Below, piece by piece: positions 34,393 through 45,900 of a DNA stretch of 64,000 nucleotides. This DNA comes from Desulfosporosinus sp. Sb-LF (lineage in GTDB: Bacteria > Bacillota > Desulfitobacteriia > Desulfitobacteriales > Desulfitobacteriaceae): positions 209,776 through 273,775 of the forward strand of contig NZ_SPQR01000007.1 in NCBI RefSeq assembly GCF_004766055.1, in the 5' to 3' direction. A program made the position numbers and the translations under genes. Within the stretch, counting starts at the first letter, position 1. Every line of letters begins with the position of its first letter. Under the pieces are notes generated by a model, which saw only the letters and a list, made by a program, of their open reading frames with translations, had not been told where the DNA came from and searched no databases.

Positions 34393-36411
34393 ATGCCTAG
34401 ATATCGGGATTTAACCCATACTGCCCGACCATCGGATGCACCAAGAGTCGTAGATCCTAAGAATCCTATTCGCACTACAGACCCAGGTGCCCTACAAGTG
34501 TTAAAAATGGCACAAGATAGCAAAATTGAGACGGTTTTTGACCGATCAGTTGCTCAAAACCCGCAGTGTGCGTTCGGATATAAAGGAATATGTTGCCGAA
34601 TTTGTATCGCAGGTCCTTGCCGGGTAAAAACTGAAGAAGGTGTTGGCAGTCGCGGATTATGCGGAGCATCTGCATATACTATTGTTTCGCGTAATGTTGT
34701 TCGACTCATTGCAGGAGGAACTGCATCCCACTCTGAGCACGCGCGTCATGTACTGCATACCGCTCATGCTTTAGTTGAGGGTCATGCTCAGGATTATGAG
34801 ATTAAATCACCTGCTAAACTTCAAAAATTAGCACAGGATTTAGGGATTGACACTCTAAACCGTGAGGACAAAGAAATCCTTAAAGACGTTGTTGAGGTGG
34901 GGTATGCAGATTTTGGTCGCTACCAAGACCGTCCTCTAGCATTCTTAGACGCCTTTATAACCGAAGGTCGCCGCAAGAAATTTCAGCACACTAATATTAT
35001 GCCGACAGCTATTGATCGCTCTGTCACCGAGCTCATAGCACAAACTGCCATGGGTGTTGACAGCGATCCTGTAAATATTATTTTCGGTGGGCTTAAAGCT
35101 GCGCTCGCTGACTTAGGTGGGGAATACATCGGGACAACTCTCAGTGACGTTTTGTTTGGAATTCCAGTACCTATAGTCTCTGAGGCTAATCTAGGAGTAA
35201 TTAACCCGAAAATGGTGAATATAGCGGTCCACGGACACAACCCCGTTTTGAGTGAAATGGTTGTTGCTGCAGCACGGGCAATGAAAGAGGACGCCATTAA
35301 AGTTGGAGCCGAAGGGGTAAATATCGTTGGTATTTGCTGTACCGGTAATGAGTTGCTCATGCGCGAAGGGGTATATCTAGCAACATCCTCAGCCTCTCAA
35401 GAAATGGCTATCCTGACGGGTGCGTTGGATGCGATGGTCGTTGATATTCAATGTATTTACCCTGCAGTGCAAACTCTTGCGGAATGTTACCATACCAAAG
35501 TTGTCACAACAGAAGCTATAATGAAAATCCCTAATGCCCAACACATCGCCTTTAATACAAGTTCAGCTATGAACGATGCTAAGAAACTTATTAGCATCGC
35601 TATTGAAGCATACAAGAAGCGGGATCCCAAAAAAGTCAATATTCCTAATGAACGTCATAAACTTGTTGCCGGCTTCAGTCTTGAAGCCATTAAGGATATT
35701 TTATCCAAGATTAACCCTGACCGTCCGATCTCAGTACTAACAGATGCTATCCTGAGCGGACAACTCAAAGGGGTCGTTCTCATGGCAGGATGTAACAATC
35801 TAAGAAGGGCCCAAGATGAAGGTCACATTACCGTATTAAAAGAACTTGTTAAAAATGACGTTTTCGTCATTGCCACTGGTTGCTCTGCCGGAGCAATTGC
35901 CAAATTTGGTCTAATGTCACCTGAAGCGGTTGATACTTATGCTGGCGAAGGACTCAAATCTTTCCTTAAAACGCTGGAAGCAGCCAACCCCCAATTATCA
36001 ACAGGCCTACCATTAGTCTTCCATGTCGGTTCCTGTGTGGATAACAGCCGTGGTATGGATTTAGCGATGGCAATGGCTAATGAACTGGGTGTAGATGTCC
36101 CTAAAGTTCCATTTGCTGCCTCTGCTCCAGAAGCAATGCATGAAAAAGCGGTTGCGATCGGTTCTTGGGCTGTCACCATGGGACTTCCTACCCATGTTGG
36201 TGCTATGCCCCCGGTTGAGGGTAGTGACCTTGTCTATGGAGTTACGACCCAAATTGCCCATGATGTCTTTGGCGGAAACTTCATATTAGAAGTAGATCCC
36301 GTCATTGGCGCACAGAAACTCTTAAATGCCCTAGAGTATAGGACTTGGAAACTTAATATTCATAAAAAGGCTGCCGAAAAGAATAACACGCCACTAGCCC
36401 AAGGTTGGTAA
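34393..36411 (+). CDS. acsA: anaerobic carbon-monoxide dehydrogenase catalytic subunit
   Basis: This 672-aa Ni-Fe-S enzyme converts CO and water to CO2 and two electrons, reversibly. Cluster ligands are visible in PQCAFGYKGICCRICIAGPC and in GLCGASAYTI near the N-terminus (B and D clusters). C-cluster region motifs are NIVGICCTGNELLMREG, MAGCNNLRRAQDEGH, ATGCSAGAIAKFGL and HVGSCVDNSRG. An RBS AAGAGGAGG precedes the ATG. It is the alpha2beta2 partner of AcsB, whose gene starts 16 bases later. Confidence 0.97.
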   Translation: MPRYRDLTHTARPSDAPRVVDPKNPIRTTDPGALQVLKMAQDSKIETVFDRSVAQNPQCAFGYKGICCRICIAGPCRVKTEEGVGSRGLCGASAYTIVSRNVVRLIAGGTASHSEHARHVLHTAHALVEGHAQDYEIKSPAKLQKLAQDLGIDTLNREDKEILKDVVEVGYADFGRYQDRPLAFLDAFITEGRRKKFQHTNIMPTAIDRSVTELIAQTAMGVDSDPVNIIFGGLKAALADLGGEYIGTTLSDVLFGIPVPIVSEANLGVINPKMVNIAVHGHNPVLSEMVVAAARAMKEDAIKVGAEGVNIVGICCTGNELLMREGVYLATSSASQEMAILTGALDAMVVDIQCIYPAVQTLAECYHTKVVTTEAIMKIPNAQHIAFNTSSAMNDAKKLISIAIEAYKKRDPKKVNIPNERHKLVAGFSLEAIKDILSKINPDRPISVLTDAILSGQLKGVVLMAGCNNLRRAQDEGHITVLKELVKNDVFVIATGCSAGAIAKFGLMSPEAVDTYAGEGLKSFLKTLEAANPQLSTGLPLVFHVGSCVDNSRGMDLAMAMANELGVDVPKVPFAASAPEAMHEKAVAIGSWAVTMGLPTHVGAMPPVEGSDLVYGVTTQIAHDVFGGNFILEVDPVIGAQKLLNALEYRTWKLNIHKKAAEKNNTPLAQGW

Positions 36412-36427
36412 GAAAGGAGGAACGTTT

Positions 36428-38608
36428 ATGTCGATGGAGGAAATTTACGCAGACGCAATTAAAGACCCTAGTATTCAACCAAAAAAACTTTTACGCAAAG
36501 CATACGACGGAACAATTATTGCAATGAGTTATGCAGAAATACTTCTGAATCGGGCTATCAAAGACTTTGGTACCGAACAAATCGTCGGTTATCCGGATAC
36601 CGCTTACCACCTCCCGGTCATCACATGTCTTTCAGGCGAAAAGGTCACTAAATTGGGTGAATTGGTGCCTATTCTGAACCGCATGCGTAATCAAGTTCGC
36701 ACAGAGCTAACCTTTGACAATGCAAGGCTTTGGGGTGAATCCGTCCTTTATGCCGCAGAAATCATTGAGACGCTAAATTATCTTCGTGGAGATGAACCCA
36801 AAACGAAACCTTGGACTGGATTCTTAGGTGACCCGATTGTTCGGAAACATGGAATTAAGATGGTGGACTGGACTATTCCGGGTGTTGCCGTTATTCTGGG
36901 TCGAGCCAAAGATTCTAAAGCAGCCAAGAAAATCGTGGATAATCTCATGGGTAAAGGATTCATGATCTTTCTTTGTGATGAGGTCATTGAGCAATTACTT
37001 GAAGAAAACGTCAAAATTGGGGAGGACTATATTGCTTTCCCACTAGGAAACTTTACTCAGATAATTCATGCTGTAAACTATGCCTTCCGGGCAGGCTTGG
37101 CCTTCGGCGGTATTCCAGCTGGAGAACGGGAAAATCACCGTGATTATCAGAGACGTCGGATTCGGGCCTTTGTCCTTAGTTTGGGAGAATTGGATGATGT
37201 CAAGATTGCTGCCTCACTGGGTGCAATATTTATGGGATTCCCAGTCTTGACGGACCAAACACTTAATGATGATATGCAAATTCCTGATTGGTATATTTCT
37301 GAGCCTGATTATGAGAAAATCGTTCCGTTGGCAATGGAAGTACGCGGTATTAAGTTAACAAATATTGAAATACCGATTCCGGTAAACTTCGGACCTGCTT
37401 TTGAGGGCGAAACGATCCGTAAAGGGGATACCTACGTCGAATTCGGCGGCGGACGTACTACGGCATTTGAACTAGTCCATATGGTCGGACCCGATGAAAT
37501 CGTTGATGGTCAGATTACGGTTATTGGGCCTGAAATTGATAGTGTTCCTGAAGGATCTAAGCTTCCTTTGGGAATCAGAATCGACGTTTATGGACGTAAG
37601 ATGCAGGCGGATTTTGAAGGCGTTTTAGAGCGTCGAATTCATTACTTTGCAAACTATGGAGAAGGTATCTGGCACGTGGCTCAACGGGATTTGTGTTGGG
37701 TACGGGTTTCCAAAGATGCTAGGGCAAAAGGCTTCTTAATTAAACACTTCGGTGAACTCCTGTTGGCGAAGTTAAAGCAGGAATTCCCGGCGATCATCGA
37801 CCGTGTTCAAGTCACCATTTGTACTGACCAAGCAGCTGTTGAGGAAGGTCTCATCAAAGCACGCGAGCGCTATAAATCTCGTGATGATCGCATGAAGAGT
37901 TTAACGGATGAGTCTGTTACAGACTTTTACTCCTGTTTGCTTTGTCAATCCTTTGCACCAAACCACGTTTGCATTGTCTCCCCTGAAAGGGTAGGTTTGT
38001 GCGGAGCTGTTAGCTGGTTAGATGCCAAAGCATCCTTTGAAATTACACCAAACGGACCAAACCAGCCCATTCCAAAAGGCCCGGCGATTGATGAGCTAAA
38101 AGGTATGTGGCAAAGTACAAATGAATTCTTATATAAAGCTTCAAACAACACATTAGAAGAGGTTAATCTCTATACGCTAATGGATAAACCGATGACCTCT
38201 TGCGGATGTTTTGAGGCTATTATGGCAATTGTTCCTGAGGCTAACGGTATCATGCTTACTACTCGTGAACATTCCGGTATGACCCCTTGTGGAATGAACT
38301 TTTCTACACTAGCCGGAACTTGCGGTGGTGGAATGCAAACCCCTGGATTTATGGGAATTGGTCGAACTTATCTCTTAAGCAAGAAGTTTATTCCCGCTGA
38401 TGGTGGAATTGCCCGTATTGTGTGGATGCCTAAGGAATTGAAAGACTTCTTGCGTGAGGATTTTGTTCAACGTTCCATCGACGAAGGTTTAGGCGCAGAC
38501 TTTATCGATAAGATTGCCGATGAATCAATCGGTGCTACGGTAGAGGAAATCTTACCTTTCCTTGAGGAAAACGGACATCCTTGCTTTGCTCTAGAATCAT
38601 TAATGTAA
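36428..38608 (+). CDS. acsB: acetyl-CoA synthase (CO-methylating) subunit
   Basis: This 726-aa A-cluster enzyme condenses a methyl group from the corrinoid protein, CO from AcsA and CoA to acetyl-CoA. The A-cluster ligands are visible: the 4Fe-4S Cys in SCLLCQSFAPNHVCIVSPER with GLCGAVSWLDAK, and the SCGCFEAI motif that holds the proximal and distal Ni. The length matches the bacterial form with its N-terminal CODH-binding domain. An RBS AAGGAGG lies just before the ATG. Confidence 0.97.
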   Translation: MSMEEIYADAIKDPSIQPKKLLRKAYDGTIIAMSYAEILLNRAIKDFGTEQIVGYPDTAYHLPVITCLSGEKVTKLGELVPILNRMRNQVRTELTFDNARLWGESVLYAAEIIETLNYLRGDEPKTKPWTGFLGDPIVRKHGIKMVDWTIPGVAVILGRAKDSKAAKKIVDNLMGKGFMIFLCDEVIEQLLEENVKIGEDYIAFPLGNFTQIIHAVNYAFRAGLAFGGIPAGERENHRDYQRRRIRAFVLSLGELDDVKIAASLGAIFMGFPVLTDQTLNDDMQIPDWYISEPDYEKIVPLAMEVRGIKLTNIEIPIPVNFGPAFEGETIRKGDTYVEFGGGRTTAFELVHMVGPDEIVDGQITVIGPEIDSVPEGSKLPLGIRIDVYGRKMQADFEGVLERRIHYFANYGEGIWHVAQRDLCWVRVSKDARAKGFLIKHFGELLLAKLKQEFPAIIDRVQVTICTDQAAVEEGLIKARERYKSRDDRMKSLTDESVTDFYSCLLCQSFAPNHVCIVSPERVGLCGAVSWLDAKASFEITPNGPNQPIPKGPAIDELKGMWQSTNEFLYKASNNTLEEVNLYTLMDKPMTSCGCFEAIMAIVPEANGIMLTTREHSGMTPCGMNFSTLAGTCGGGMQTPGFMGIGRTYLLSKKFIPADGGIARIVWMPKELKDFLREDFVQRSIDEGLGADFIDKIADESIGATVEEILPFLEENGHPCFALESLM

Positions 38609-38622
38609 AGTTTCTCGGACGG

Positions 38623-38673
38623 GACGACAAGGCCTCATACAGTTTCAATTATTATCAGGGGCCTTTGTTCGTC
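38623..38673 (+). promoter_or_regulatory. imperfect hairpin between acsB and acsC
   Basis: GACGACAAGGCC (38623-38634) can pair with GGCC...TCGTC (38660-38673), with bulges and a 25-base loop. No U-run follows. It may be a processing or partial-attenuation site that sets different mRNA levels for acsB and acsC. It is weak. Confidence 0.4.
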
Positions 38674-38713
38674 TGTAAGCTTTTTCCTAAATCGATTAGA
38701 AAGGGGATTCAAA

Positions 38714-40039
38714 ATGGCTCTAACAGGTTTAGAAATCTATAAACAATTACCCAAGAAAAACTGCGGAGAATGTGGCGTTCCTACATGTCTAGCCTTTGCC
38801 ATGGCGTTGGCTTCAGGCAAAGCAGCGCTAGATACTTGCCCTTATGTCACTGCCGCTGCTCGTGAGGCCTTGGATTCAGCGGCTGCACCTCCGATTAAGG
38901 CTATTAAATTTGGCAATGGGTCTGTTATCGGAGACGAAAACGTCCTCTTCCGTCATGATAAAACTTTCTACCACCCTACCACCTTGATCATTCGACTGTC
39001 TGACACATTAAGTGATGAAGAAGTGGGTGTCAAACTCCAAGAAATTAATGGGTTGGAATTTGATCGAGTCGGACTACACTATTCAATCGATGGTGTAGCC
39101 GTGGTTCATGAATCCGGAGATGCTGCGCGCTATGCAAAAGTTGCTGGCCTTGTAGCTGCAGGTACTGATAAATCGTTACTCTTGCTTAGCAGTGATCCAA
39201 TAGCCTTGAAGGCTGCTCTTGTGCCAGTAGCATCCCGAAAGCCCTTAATTGGTGAGGCAACTGCTGATAACTATGAAGCAATGGTCAACCTAGCTAAGGA
39301 GAATTCCGTTCCTATAATTATTAAAGCAGAAGGGCTTGAGGCACTTGATGATCTCGTCGTAAAAGCTCAGGCTTTAGATTATAAGGAATTCGTCTTGGAT
39401 CCGGGTTCTAGAACAGCTGTTCAGACTTTAGAAAACTTGACGCATTTACGCCGATTGTCAATCAAGAAAAAATTCCGTCCGTTTGGTTATCCTGTTATTG
39501 CCTATACAAGCAATTCAGAGCCACTAGACGAAATCATGGAGGCCTCTGTTTACGTTGCGAAATACGCCAGTGTCGTTGTCTTAAACACGAGCGTAAAATC
39601 CCATATCTTGCCTTTAATGACGATACGACAAAATCTATACACTGATCCCCAAAAACCTATTCAAGTTGAGCCTATTCTCCATTCAGTTGGGGATGTTAAT
39701 GAAGATTCCCCACTGTATATTACTACAAACTTCTCCTTGACGTACTACAGTGTTGAGGGTGAAGTCGAGACTTCCAAAATTCCTAGTTATATACTCCCTA
39801 TTGATACAGATGGAACTTCAGTTCTTACTGCCTATGCTGCAGGTAAATTTGAGCCAGAGAAAATTGCTGAGGCAATGAATGCTTGCGGAATTGCCGATAA
39901 AGTGAAACATCGTAATGTGATCATACCTGGTTACGTTGCCGTGATCTCGGGTAAACTTTCAGAAGTATCCGGTTGGAAAGTTGTTGTCGGCCCACGTGAA
40001 TCCAGTGGAATTGTATCCTTTTCAAAATCAATATCTTAA
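38714..40039 (+). CDS. acsC: corrinoid iron-sulfur protein large (gamma) subunit
   Basis: This 441-aa protein has an N-terminal 4Fe-4S domain with Cys 17, 20, 25 and 42 (KKNCGECGVPTCLAFAMALA), then a TIM-barrel and a C-terminal corrinoid-binding domain. With AcsD it carries the methyl group between AcsE and AcsB, cycling Co(I)/CH3-Co(III). RBS GAAAGGGG is upstream. The order acsC-activator-cooC-acsD differs from the Moorella arrangement. Confidence 0.96.
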   Translation: MALTGLEIYKQLPKKNCGECGVPTCLAFAMALASGKAALDTCPYVTAAAREALDSAAAPPIKAIKFGNGSVIGDENVLFRHDKTFYHPTTLIIRLSDTLSDEEVGVKLQEINGLEFDRVGLHYSIDGVAVVHESGDAARYAKVAGLVAAGTDKSLLLLSSDPIALKAALVPVASRKPLIGEATADNYEAMVNLAKENSVPIIIKAEGLEALDDLVVKAQALDYKEFVLDPGSRTAVQTLENLTHLRRLSIKKKFRPFGYPVIAYTSNSEPLDEIMEASVYVAKYASVVVLNTSVKSHILPLMTIRQNLYTDPQKPIQVEPILHSVGDVNEDSPLYITTNFSLTYYSVEGEVETSKIPSYILPIDTDGTSVLTAYAAGKFEPEKIAEAMNACGIADKVKHRNVIIPGYVAVISGKLSEVSGWKVVVGPRESSGIVSFSKSIS

Positions 40040-40140
40040 ATACTAACGTCGCCCTAAGTGATTAAAGAGAGCAACGCAAAGATGATCTCTTGCATAGACT
40101 CGTGAAAGGGATTTCTTGGTAGAGTGAGGAAGTGAAAACG

Positions 40141-42051
40141 ATGCCCCCATTTCAAATCAAATTCATGCCCGAAAACCGTATTATTGAAGCTGATAACGGT
40201 ACATCACTGCTCAATGCAGCCGCAAAAGCGGAAATCTTTATTAAATCAGGGTGCGGTGGAAAGGGAACTTGTGGTGCTTGCAAAGTTATCGTTTTAAGCG
40301 GAAATCCCTTAGTGACCGGAACAGGAAACCTAACACCTGAGCAAATTTCCAAAGGATTTCGGTTAGCCTGCCAAACCTTGATCCAAGGGGATATGACGAT
40401 CGAGGTACCTCTAGAGTCCCGGTTACAAGAACATCAGGTCTTAATGGGGGATGTCCATAAGGGGATTTTACGGGAAAGTGAACATGATTTACTCGAAAAG
40501 TTCGGGCATCATCCTTTAGCAACAAAGCTAAGAATTTCGCTTTCGGTGCCAACCCTGACTGAAAACACGAGTGATTTAGTCCGTTTAAATATGGAACTCC
40601 GTCGTGTTTTGAAAACTGGAGATAAACCAATTCATATTCCTTTATCTGTCTTAAAACATCTTCCTGAAACATTGCGGAAATCCAACTGGGACGTGTCTGT
40701 CACATTAACGGATATCGATACAGCGTTAACAGTCATTCACGTGGAGCCCGGTAATGACCGCCCTCCCTTTGGACTTGCAATTGATATTGGCACCACTACG
40801 GTTGTCGTTTACCTCATTAATCTTTTGACAGGAGAGATTAATGATCAACAGGGATCTTACAATAAGCAAGCGAAATTCGGGGATGACGTTATTTCTCGTA
40901 TAGTGTATGCAGTCGAGGACAAAAAGCACTTACAAGAGATTCAGAAAGAGGTCTTGGAAACAATCAATGGACTAATTGACAAGATCCTTGTACGTCAATC
41001 TTTGAGCAATACGGATATTTGCTGCGCAATGGTAGCTGGAAACACCACAATGACACAACTGTTTTTAGGCGTAGATCCCAGGTACATCCGTTTAGAACCC
41101 TATATTCCTACCATGACATCAGTCCCCTCTGTCCCTGCACGAGAAATCGGGCTTCATATGGTACAGGAGGCATTGGTACATTGCTTCCCATCGGTAGCAA
41201 GTTATGTCGGTGGAGACATTGTAGCAGGAACACTTGTTACAGATCTAGCCAATGGAGAAGATATTATACTGTTCATTGATATCGGAACCAACGGAGAAAT
41301 AGTGCTTGGAAATCAAGATTGGCTCGTTGCTTGCGCTTGTTCTGCAGGACCTAGTTTCGAAGGTGGTGGAATTACGTTTGGCATGCGTGCAATGCCAGGG
41401 GCGATCGAACGGGTCATTATTGACCCTCAAACTCTCGATGTTTCCCTCAAAGTTGTCAACAACCTTCTTCCTGTTGGAATTTGCGGATCCGGACTTGTGG
41501 ATTGCATGGCCAAATTACTTGGAGCTGGTATCATTGACCGGGCTGGAAATTTTCAACTAGGGCATCACTCTGGTTCGAAACGTTTGAGAGCTACCTCTGA
41601 TGACAAAGAATTTGTCCTTGCTTGGGCACATCAAGCCGGTGGGAACCAAGATGTCGTGATCACTGAAAATGATGTCAAAAATGTCATTCGTGCTAAAGGG
41701 GCGATCTACGCAGGTATTCGATCATTATTAAATATGGTTGCCGTGGATATTGAAATGATCAGTCGGATAGTCATTGCTGGAGGTTTCGGTAATTACCTTA
41801 ATGTGCATGATTCTGTTCAAATTGGACTGCTGCCAGATCTTGAACAGGAACGGTTTGAGTTTATCGGGAATTCTTCTGTCAAAGGAGCACGTCTTGCTTT
41901 ACTTTCGCAAAATGCCTGGCGTGAAGCGGAAGAATTGGGACGGAAAATGACCTATGTCGAGCTTTCCGTTGGAGCGACATTTATGGATGAGTATGTTTCC
42001 GCTCTGTTTTTGCCCCATACGGATTTAGCCCTATTTCCATCTTGTTGTTAA
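40141..42051 (+). CDS. reductive activator of the corrinoid protein (RACo-like)
   Basis: The start ATG 40141 has the better spacing from GTGAGGA; a GTG 9 bases earlier is nearly on the RBS. The 636-aa protein has an N-terminal plant-type 2Fe-2S ferredoxin domain (C38, C44, C47, C77 in SGCGGKGTCGACKVI and FRLACQT). An ASKHA-type ATPase domain follows (AIDIGTTTVVVYLI, AGNTTMTQLFLG, FIDIGTNGEIVLG). It uses ATP to re-reduce cobalt(II) of AcsCD to Co(I). It corresponds to AcsV/orf7 of acetogens. Confidence 0.92.
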   Translation: MPPFQIKFMPENRIIEADNGTSLLNAAAKAEIFIKSGCGGKGTCGACKVIVLSGNPLVTGTGNLTPEQISKGFRLACQTLIQGDMTIEVPLESRLQEHQVLMGDVHKGILRESEHDLLEKFGHHPLATKLRISLSVPTLTENTSDLVRLNMELRRVLKTGDKPIHIPLSVLKHLPETLRKSNWDVSVTLTDIDTALTVIHVEPGNDRPPFGLAIDIGTTTVVVYLINLLTGEINDQQGSYNKQAKFGDDVISRIVYAVEDKKHLQEIQKEVLETINGLIDKILVRQSLSNTDICCAMVAGNTTMTQLFLGVDPRYIRLEPYIPTMTSVPSVPAREIGLHMVQEALVHCFPSVASYVGGDIVAGTLVTDLANGEDIILFIDIGTNGEIVLGNQDWLVACACSAGPSFEGGGITFGMRAMPGAIERVIIDPQTLDVSLKVVNNLLPVGICGSGLVDCMAKLLGAGIIDRAGNFQLGHHSGSKRLRATSDDKEFVLAWAHQAGGNQDVVITENDVKNVIRAKGAIYAGIRSLLNMVAVDIEMISRIVIAGGFGNYLNVHDSVQIGLLPDLEQERFEFIGNSSVKGARLALLSQNAWREAEELGRKMTYVELSVGATFMDEYVSALFLPHTDLALFPSCC

Positions 42052-42074
42052 CGTTATAAATGGAGGTCTTCTAT

Positions 42075-42836
42075 ATGGCTAAATATGTAGCAGTAGCTGG
42101 TAAAGGTGGAGTAGGGAAAACCACATTCACCGCTTTATTATTGAAGCAAATGGTTCATCAAAAAAGAGGGATTTCAATTCTCGCTGTCGATGCCGATCCA
42201 AACGCAAACCTAGGCGAAGCGTTGGGATTAACTGTCAATGCAACTATTTCAGAATTGCTTGAGCAAAGCAAAGATCCGAAAGCAATCCCCCCTGGAATGG
42301 CAAAGAATATCTTCATAGAATATAAACTTCAGCAGTCCCTAGTCGAGTCTCAAGACATAGATCTTTTAGTGATGGGAGGCCCACAAGGGGCAGGATGTTA
42401 CTGCTATCCTAATGATCTCTTACGTAAACATCTCGAGAGTACTGGAGAAAACTATGACTTCGTTGCCGTGGATTCTGAAGCTGGACTGGAACATATTAGC
42501 CGGCGGACGATCCCCCATATCGATGTGATGTTCGTAATCAGTGATTCTTCCGCACGGGGTATTCGCTCTGCTGGCCGGGTTTACGATCTCATTCGCGGAC
42601 TCAAGTCCGCAGTACAGACTATATACTTGGTCGTTACAAAATCCACAGAGGGCAGTATGAAATCCTTGAGCGAAGAAATTGAACGTACTGGACTTACCGT
42701 GATTGGAGACATTCCGCTAGATCCTTTAGTTGTAGAATATGACTTAGCAGGTAAAGCATTGTTCGATTTGCCTGATGATGCCGTCTCGGTCAAGGCTGTT
42801 GAAAGCATTTTAAGCCGTGCCGGAATCTTTAACTAG
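42075..42836 (+). CDS. CooC/AcsF-type nickel-insertion ATPase, copy 2
   Basis: The start ATG 42075 lies 8 bases after GGAGG; the ATG at 42060 overlaps it. The 253-aa protein has the deviant Walker A VAGKGGVGKTTF, the switch region DADPNANLGEALG and the C-x-C motif GAGCYCYP. It is distinct from the copy at 33564, so the two may serve CODH and ACS separately. It lies between the RACo gene and acsD. Confidence 0.9.
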   Translation: MAKYVAVAGKGGVGKTTFTALLLKQMVHQKRGISILAVDADPNANLGEALGLTVNATISELLEQSKDPKAIPPGMAKNIFIEYKLQQSLVESQDIDLLVMGGPQGAGCYCYPNDLLRKHLESTGENYDFVAVDSEAGLEHISRRTIPHIDVMFVISDSSARGIRSAGRVYDLIRGLKSAVQTIYLVVTKSTEGSMKSLSEEIERTGLTVIGDIPLDPLVVEYDLAGKALFDLPDDAVSVKAVESILSRAGIFN

Positions 42837-42851
42837 AAAGGAGAGAAGTTC

Positions 42852-43814
42852 ATGTCCGTAACATTAGTAAAAGAAAGATATTCTAGTAAGGTCGGAGAGG
42901 TCGTTCTCGGCGCAACTTCTGATCAAGGAGGAACACGAACCTCTACAGTAACCGTTGGTGGGGATAGTACTTTACCATTTCTTCATTTTGAAGGAGAAAT
43001 GCAGAATCGCCCAGTAATCGCTATGGAGGTCAATGACATTGTCCCATCGTGGAATGATACGATAAAAGCTCAATTTGGTGATACCCTCAGTAACCCAGCC
43101 GCCTGGGCAAAGAAATGTGTCGACGAGTATGGCGCGGATCTTGTTTATCTAAAACTGATTGGCGCAGATCCTGAAGGTGAGAACCGTTCTCCAGAAGATT
43201 GTGCCCGTATTGTAAAAGAAGTCTTATCAGCCGTTGGAGTTCCACTTATAGTGGCAGGATGCGACGATGATGAGAAGAATAACGAAATTATGGCCGCTAT
43301 TGCGGAGGCAGCAACGGGAGAAAACCTTCTTCTCGGTCTTGCTGAACAGGATAACTATAAATCTATAGCGGCTGCTGCAATGGTTCACAAACATACTTTG
43401 ATTGCACGTTCACCGCTCGATATCAATATTTGCAAACAACTAAATATTTTGATCAACGAGATGGGCCTACCGTTAAACAAAATTGTCATTGACCCCATGA
43501 TTGGAGGGCTTGGGTTCGGCATCGAGTATGCATATTCCATTATGGAACGTGCACGTCTCGGGGCTTTGGCAAATGACAAAATGCTTTCCATGCCTATGAT
43601 TTGTACCGTTGGGTATGAGGCCAACCGGTGCAAAGAGGCCAATGCATCGGTTGACGAGTTCCCTGGCTGGGGTGATCTTCAAGACCGTGGTGTGCTTTGG
43701 GAGGCAATAACCGCTTCCGCTATGTTACAAGTTGGAGCTAGTATCCTTGTGATGCGTAATCCCGCTGCGGTAAGTTTAGTTAAGAAGAACATTGCTGATT
43801 TGATGAGCAAATAA
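42852..43814 (+). CDS. acsD: corrinoid iron-sulfur protein small (delta) subunit
   Basis: This 320-aa TIM-barrel protein pairs with AcsC to form the corrinoid iron-sulfur protein. Typical stretches are [40 protein letters not shown] and [24 protein letters not shown] precedes the ATG, 15 bases after cooC2. The methyltransferase gene follows. Confidence 0.95.
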   Translation: MSVTLVKERYSSKVGEVVLGATSDQGGTRTSTVTVGGDSTLPFLHFEGEMQNRPVIAMEVNDIVPSWNDTIKAQFGDTLSNPAAWAKKCVDEYGADLVYLKLIGADPEGENRSPEDCARIVKEVLSAVGVPLIVAGCDDDEKNNEIMAAIAEAATGENLLLGLAEQDNYKSIAAAAMVHKHTLIARSPLDINICKQLNILINEMGLPLNKIVIDPMIGGLGFGIEYAYSIMERARLGALANDKMLSMPMICTVGYEANRCKEANASVDEFPGWGDLQDRGVLWEAITASAMLQVGASILVMRNPAAVSLVKKNIADLMSK

Positions 43815-43886
43815 GCCCATCAAACTCAAAACAAGGTAGCAGTGCACTATTTATAAAACCCATTCCAGTTGGCTTGAAACTCCTAA

Positions 43887-44711
<825 letters not shown>

Positions 44712-44803
44712 TATTAGTCAGGTGTTCAAGAAGGTGAAGAAAGCTTAAGACATGTGTTATGTAAAAATACCAAAAAGAGCAGACACCTTAATTAAATGAA
44801 ATA

Positions 44804-44847
44804 GTGACAAGCTCCTTGGAAACTTTTCCGAGGAGCTTGTCATTTTA
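44804..44847 (+). terminator. acs operon terminator
   Basis: TGACAAGCTCCT (44805-44816) pairs with AGGAGCTTGTCA (44831-44842), with TGGAAA/TTTCCG continuing the stem, and then TTTTAT. It lies ~95 bases after acsE. Confidence 0.85.
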
Positions 44848-44944
44848 TAGTAGAAAAGTTTAGGCTATTTATCATTAGTTATTCATACAGTCTAAGATAC
44901 AAGCATAGCTTTTCAACAGATATATTTTCTGGAGGTGGATAACT

Positions 44945-45790
44945 TTGGAGACTTATTTTCATAATGATCCGCGAATTGAAGAATGGGTTAGTCAAATTAC
45001 AGAGAAAATTTTTACGGTCTGTTTATTAACTGGGGCAGATTCAGAAGCGGAATTTCAAAGGGGTTGTCAAATCGTAAAGAAAGTTACGACAGTATTACAG
45101 GGAATTCCGACCTTTCCATCAGAATATTTGAAGGAAGCTCTTAAACAACTTCTTGAACAACAACTTCCTGACGTTCGTGTTATAAATAACATTCCTGAAT
45201 TTAGAGACGTAATGGATAGAATGTTAAATGAAGGTATGCTAAAGGCAATAGATATTCAAAATAAGAAGATCAAGGAAACTATAATTTTCCCTGTCGGAAT
45301 TGTTCAGGAAAATCACCAAGAAGGAAATCAAGAAAATGATAATGTGGGACTTCTTGGTGAGCTATCAAAAGATTGCGAGATTGATAGTGTGATGTCAGCA
45401 CTTGCAGCAGTAAATATTACTCAACGAGACGTTCAAAAGCTTGAAGCTGAGATAGTAGGCCTAGAACCAGGCTATCCTAAAACCAAGGAATTACCGGATA
45501 CCTCGCAAGCACCTGAGCAGGCGGAACATCTTAAATATGTACTTAAAACCGTTTTCCCCAATGGTACAGTCCATTGGAATATAACTTTAATGGAGCAGAC
45601 ATTTCTGGCACAGGTAGAAGATATTCTGATTTTTATACATGATCCCGAGCACCCTTGTGAGATATTAAACTTTAACAAGCAGGGCTGGAAGGTCTTAGTG
45701 TGTAATAGTGTAGATCTAACGTTTCCACGAAGATTAGAAAGAGAGATTAGGTACATTCAGCGTCTAGGAAAGAAATCTGAGCTCGTTTAA
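44945..45790 (+). CDS. protein of unknown function upstream of degS (281 aa)
   Basis: The TTG start follows GGAGGTGG by 6 bases. I do not recognise the family. The N-terminal ~100 residues are helical; the middle (~120-200) is charged and probably a linker. The C-terminal ~90 residues form an alpha/beta stretch: ILIFIHDPEHPCEILNFNKQ, then GWKVLVCNSVDLTFPRRL. This is loosely like nuclease-fold domains, but the catalytic triad is not evident. It precedes degS by 110 bases without a clear terminator. Confidence 0.7.
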   Translation: METYFHNDPRIEEWVSQITEKIFTVCLLTGADSEAEFQRGCQIVKKVTTVLQGIPTFPSEYLKEALKQLLEQQLPDVRVINNIPEFRDVMDRMLNEGMLKAIDIQNKKIKETIIFPVGIVQENHQEGNQENDNVGLLGELSKDCEIDSVMSALAAVNITQRDVQKLEAEIVGLEPGYPKTKELPDTSQAPEQAEHLKYVLKTVFPNGTVHWNITLMEQTFLAQVEDILIFIHDPEHPCEILNFNKQGWKVLVCNSVDLTFPRRLEREIRYIQRLGKKSELV

Positions 45791-45900
45791 CAATAATGCT
45801 TTTTTCTTAAGCAGAAGTAGGAAATACTAATTCTTTGTCGAATTATATAAAGGAGGAAAAATTATAATTTAACATAGACTTTGGAAAAGAGGAATAAATT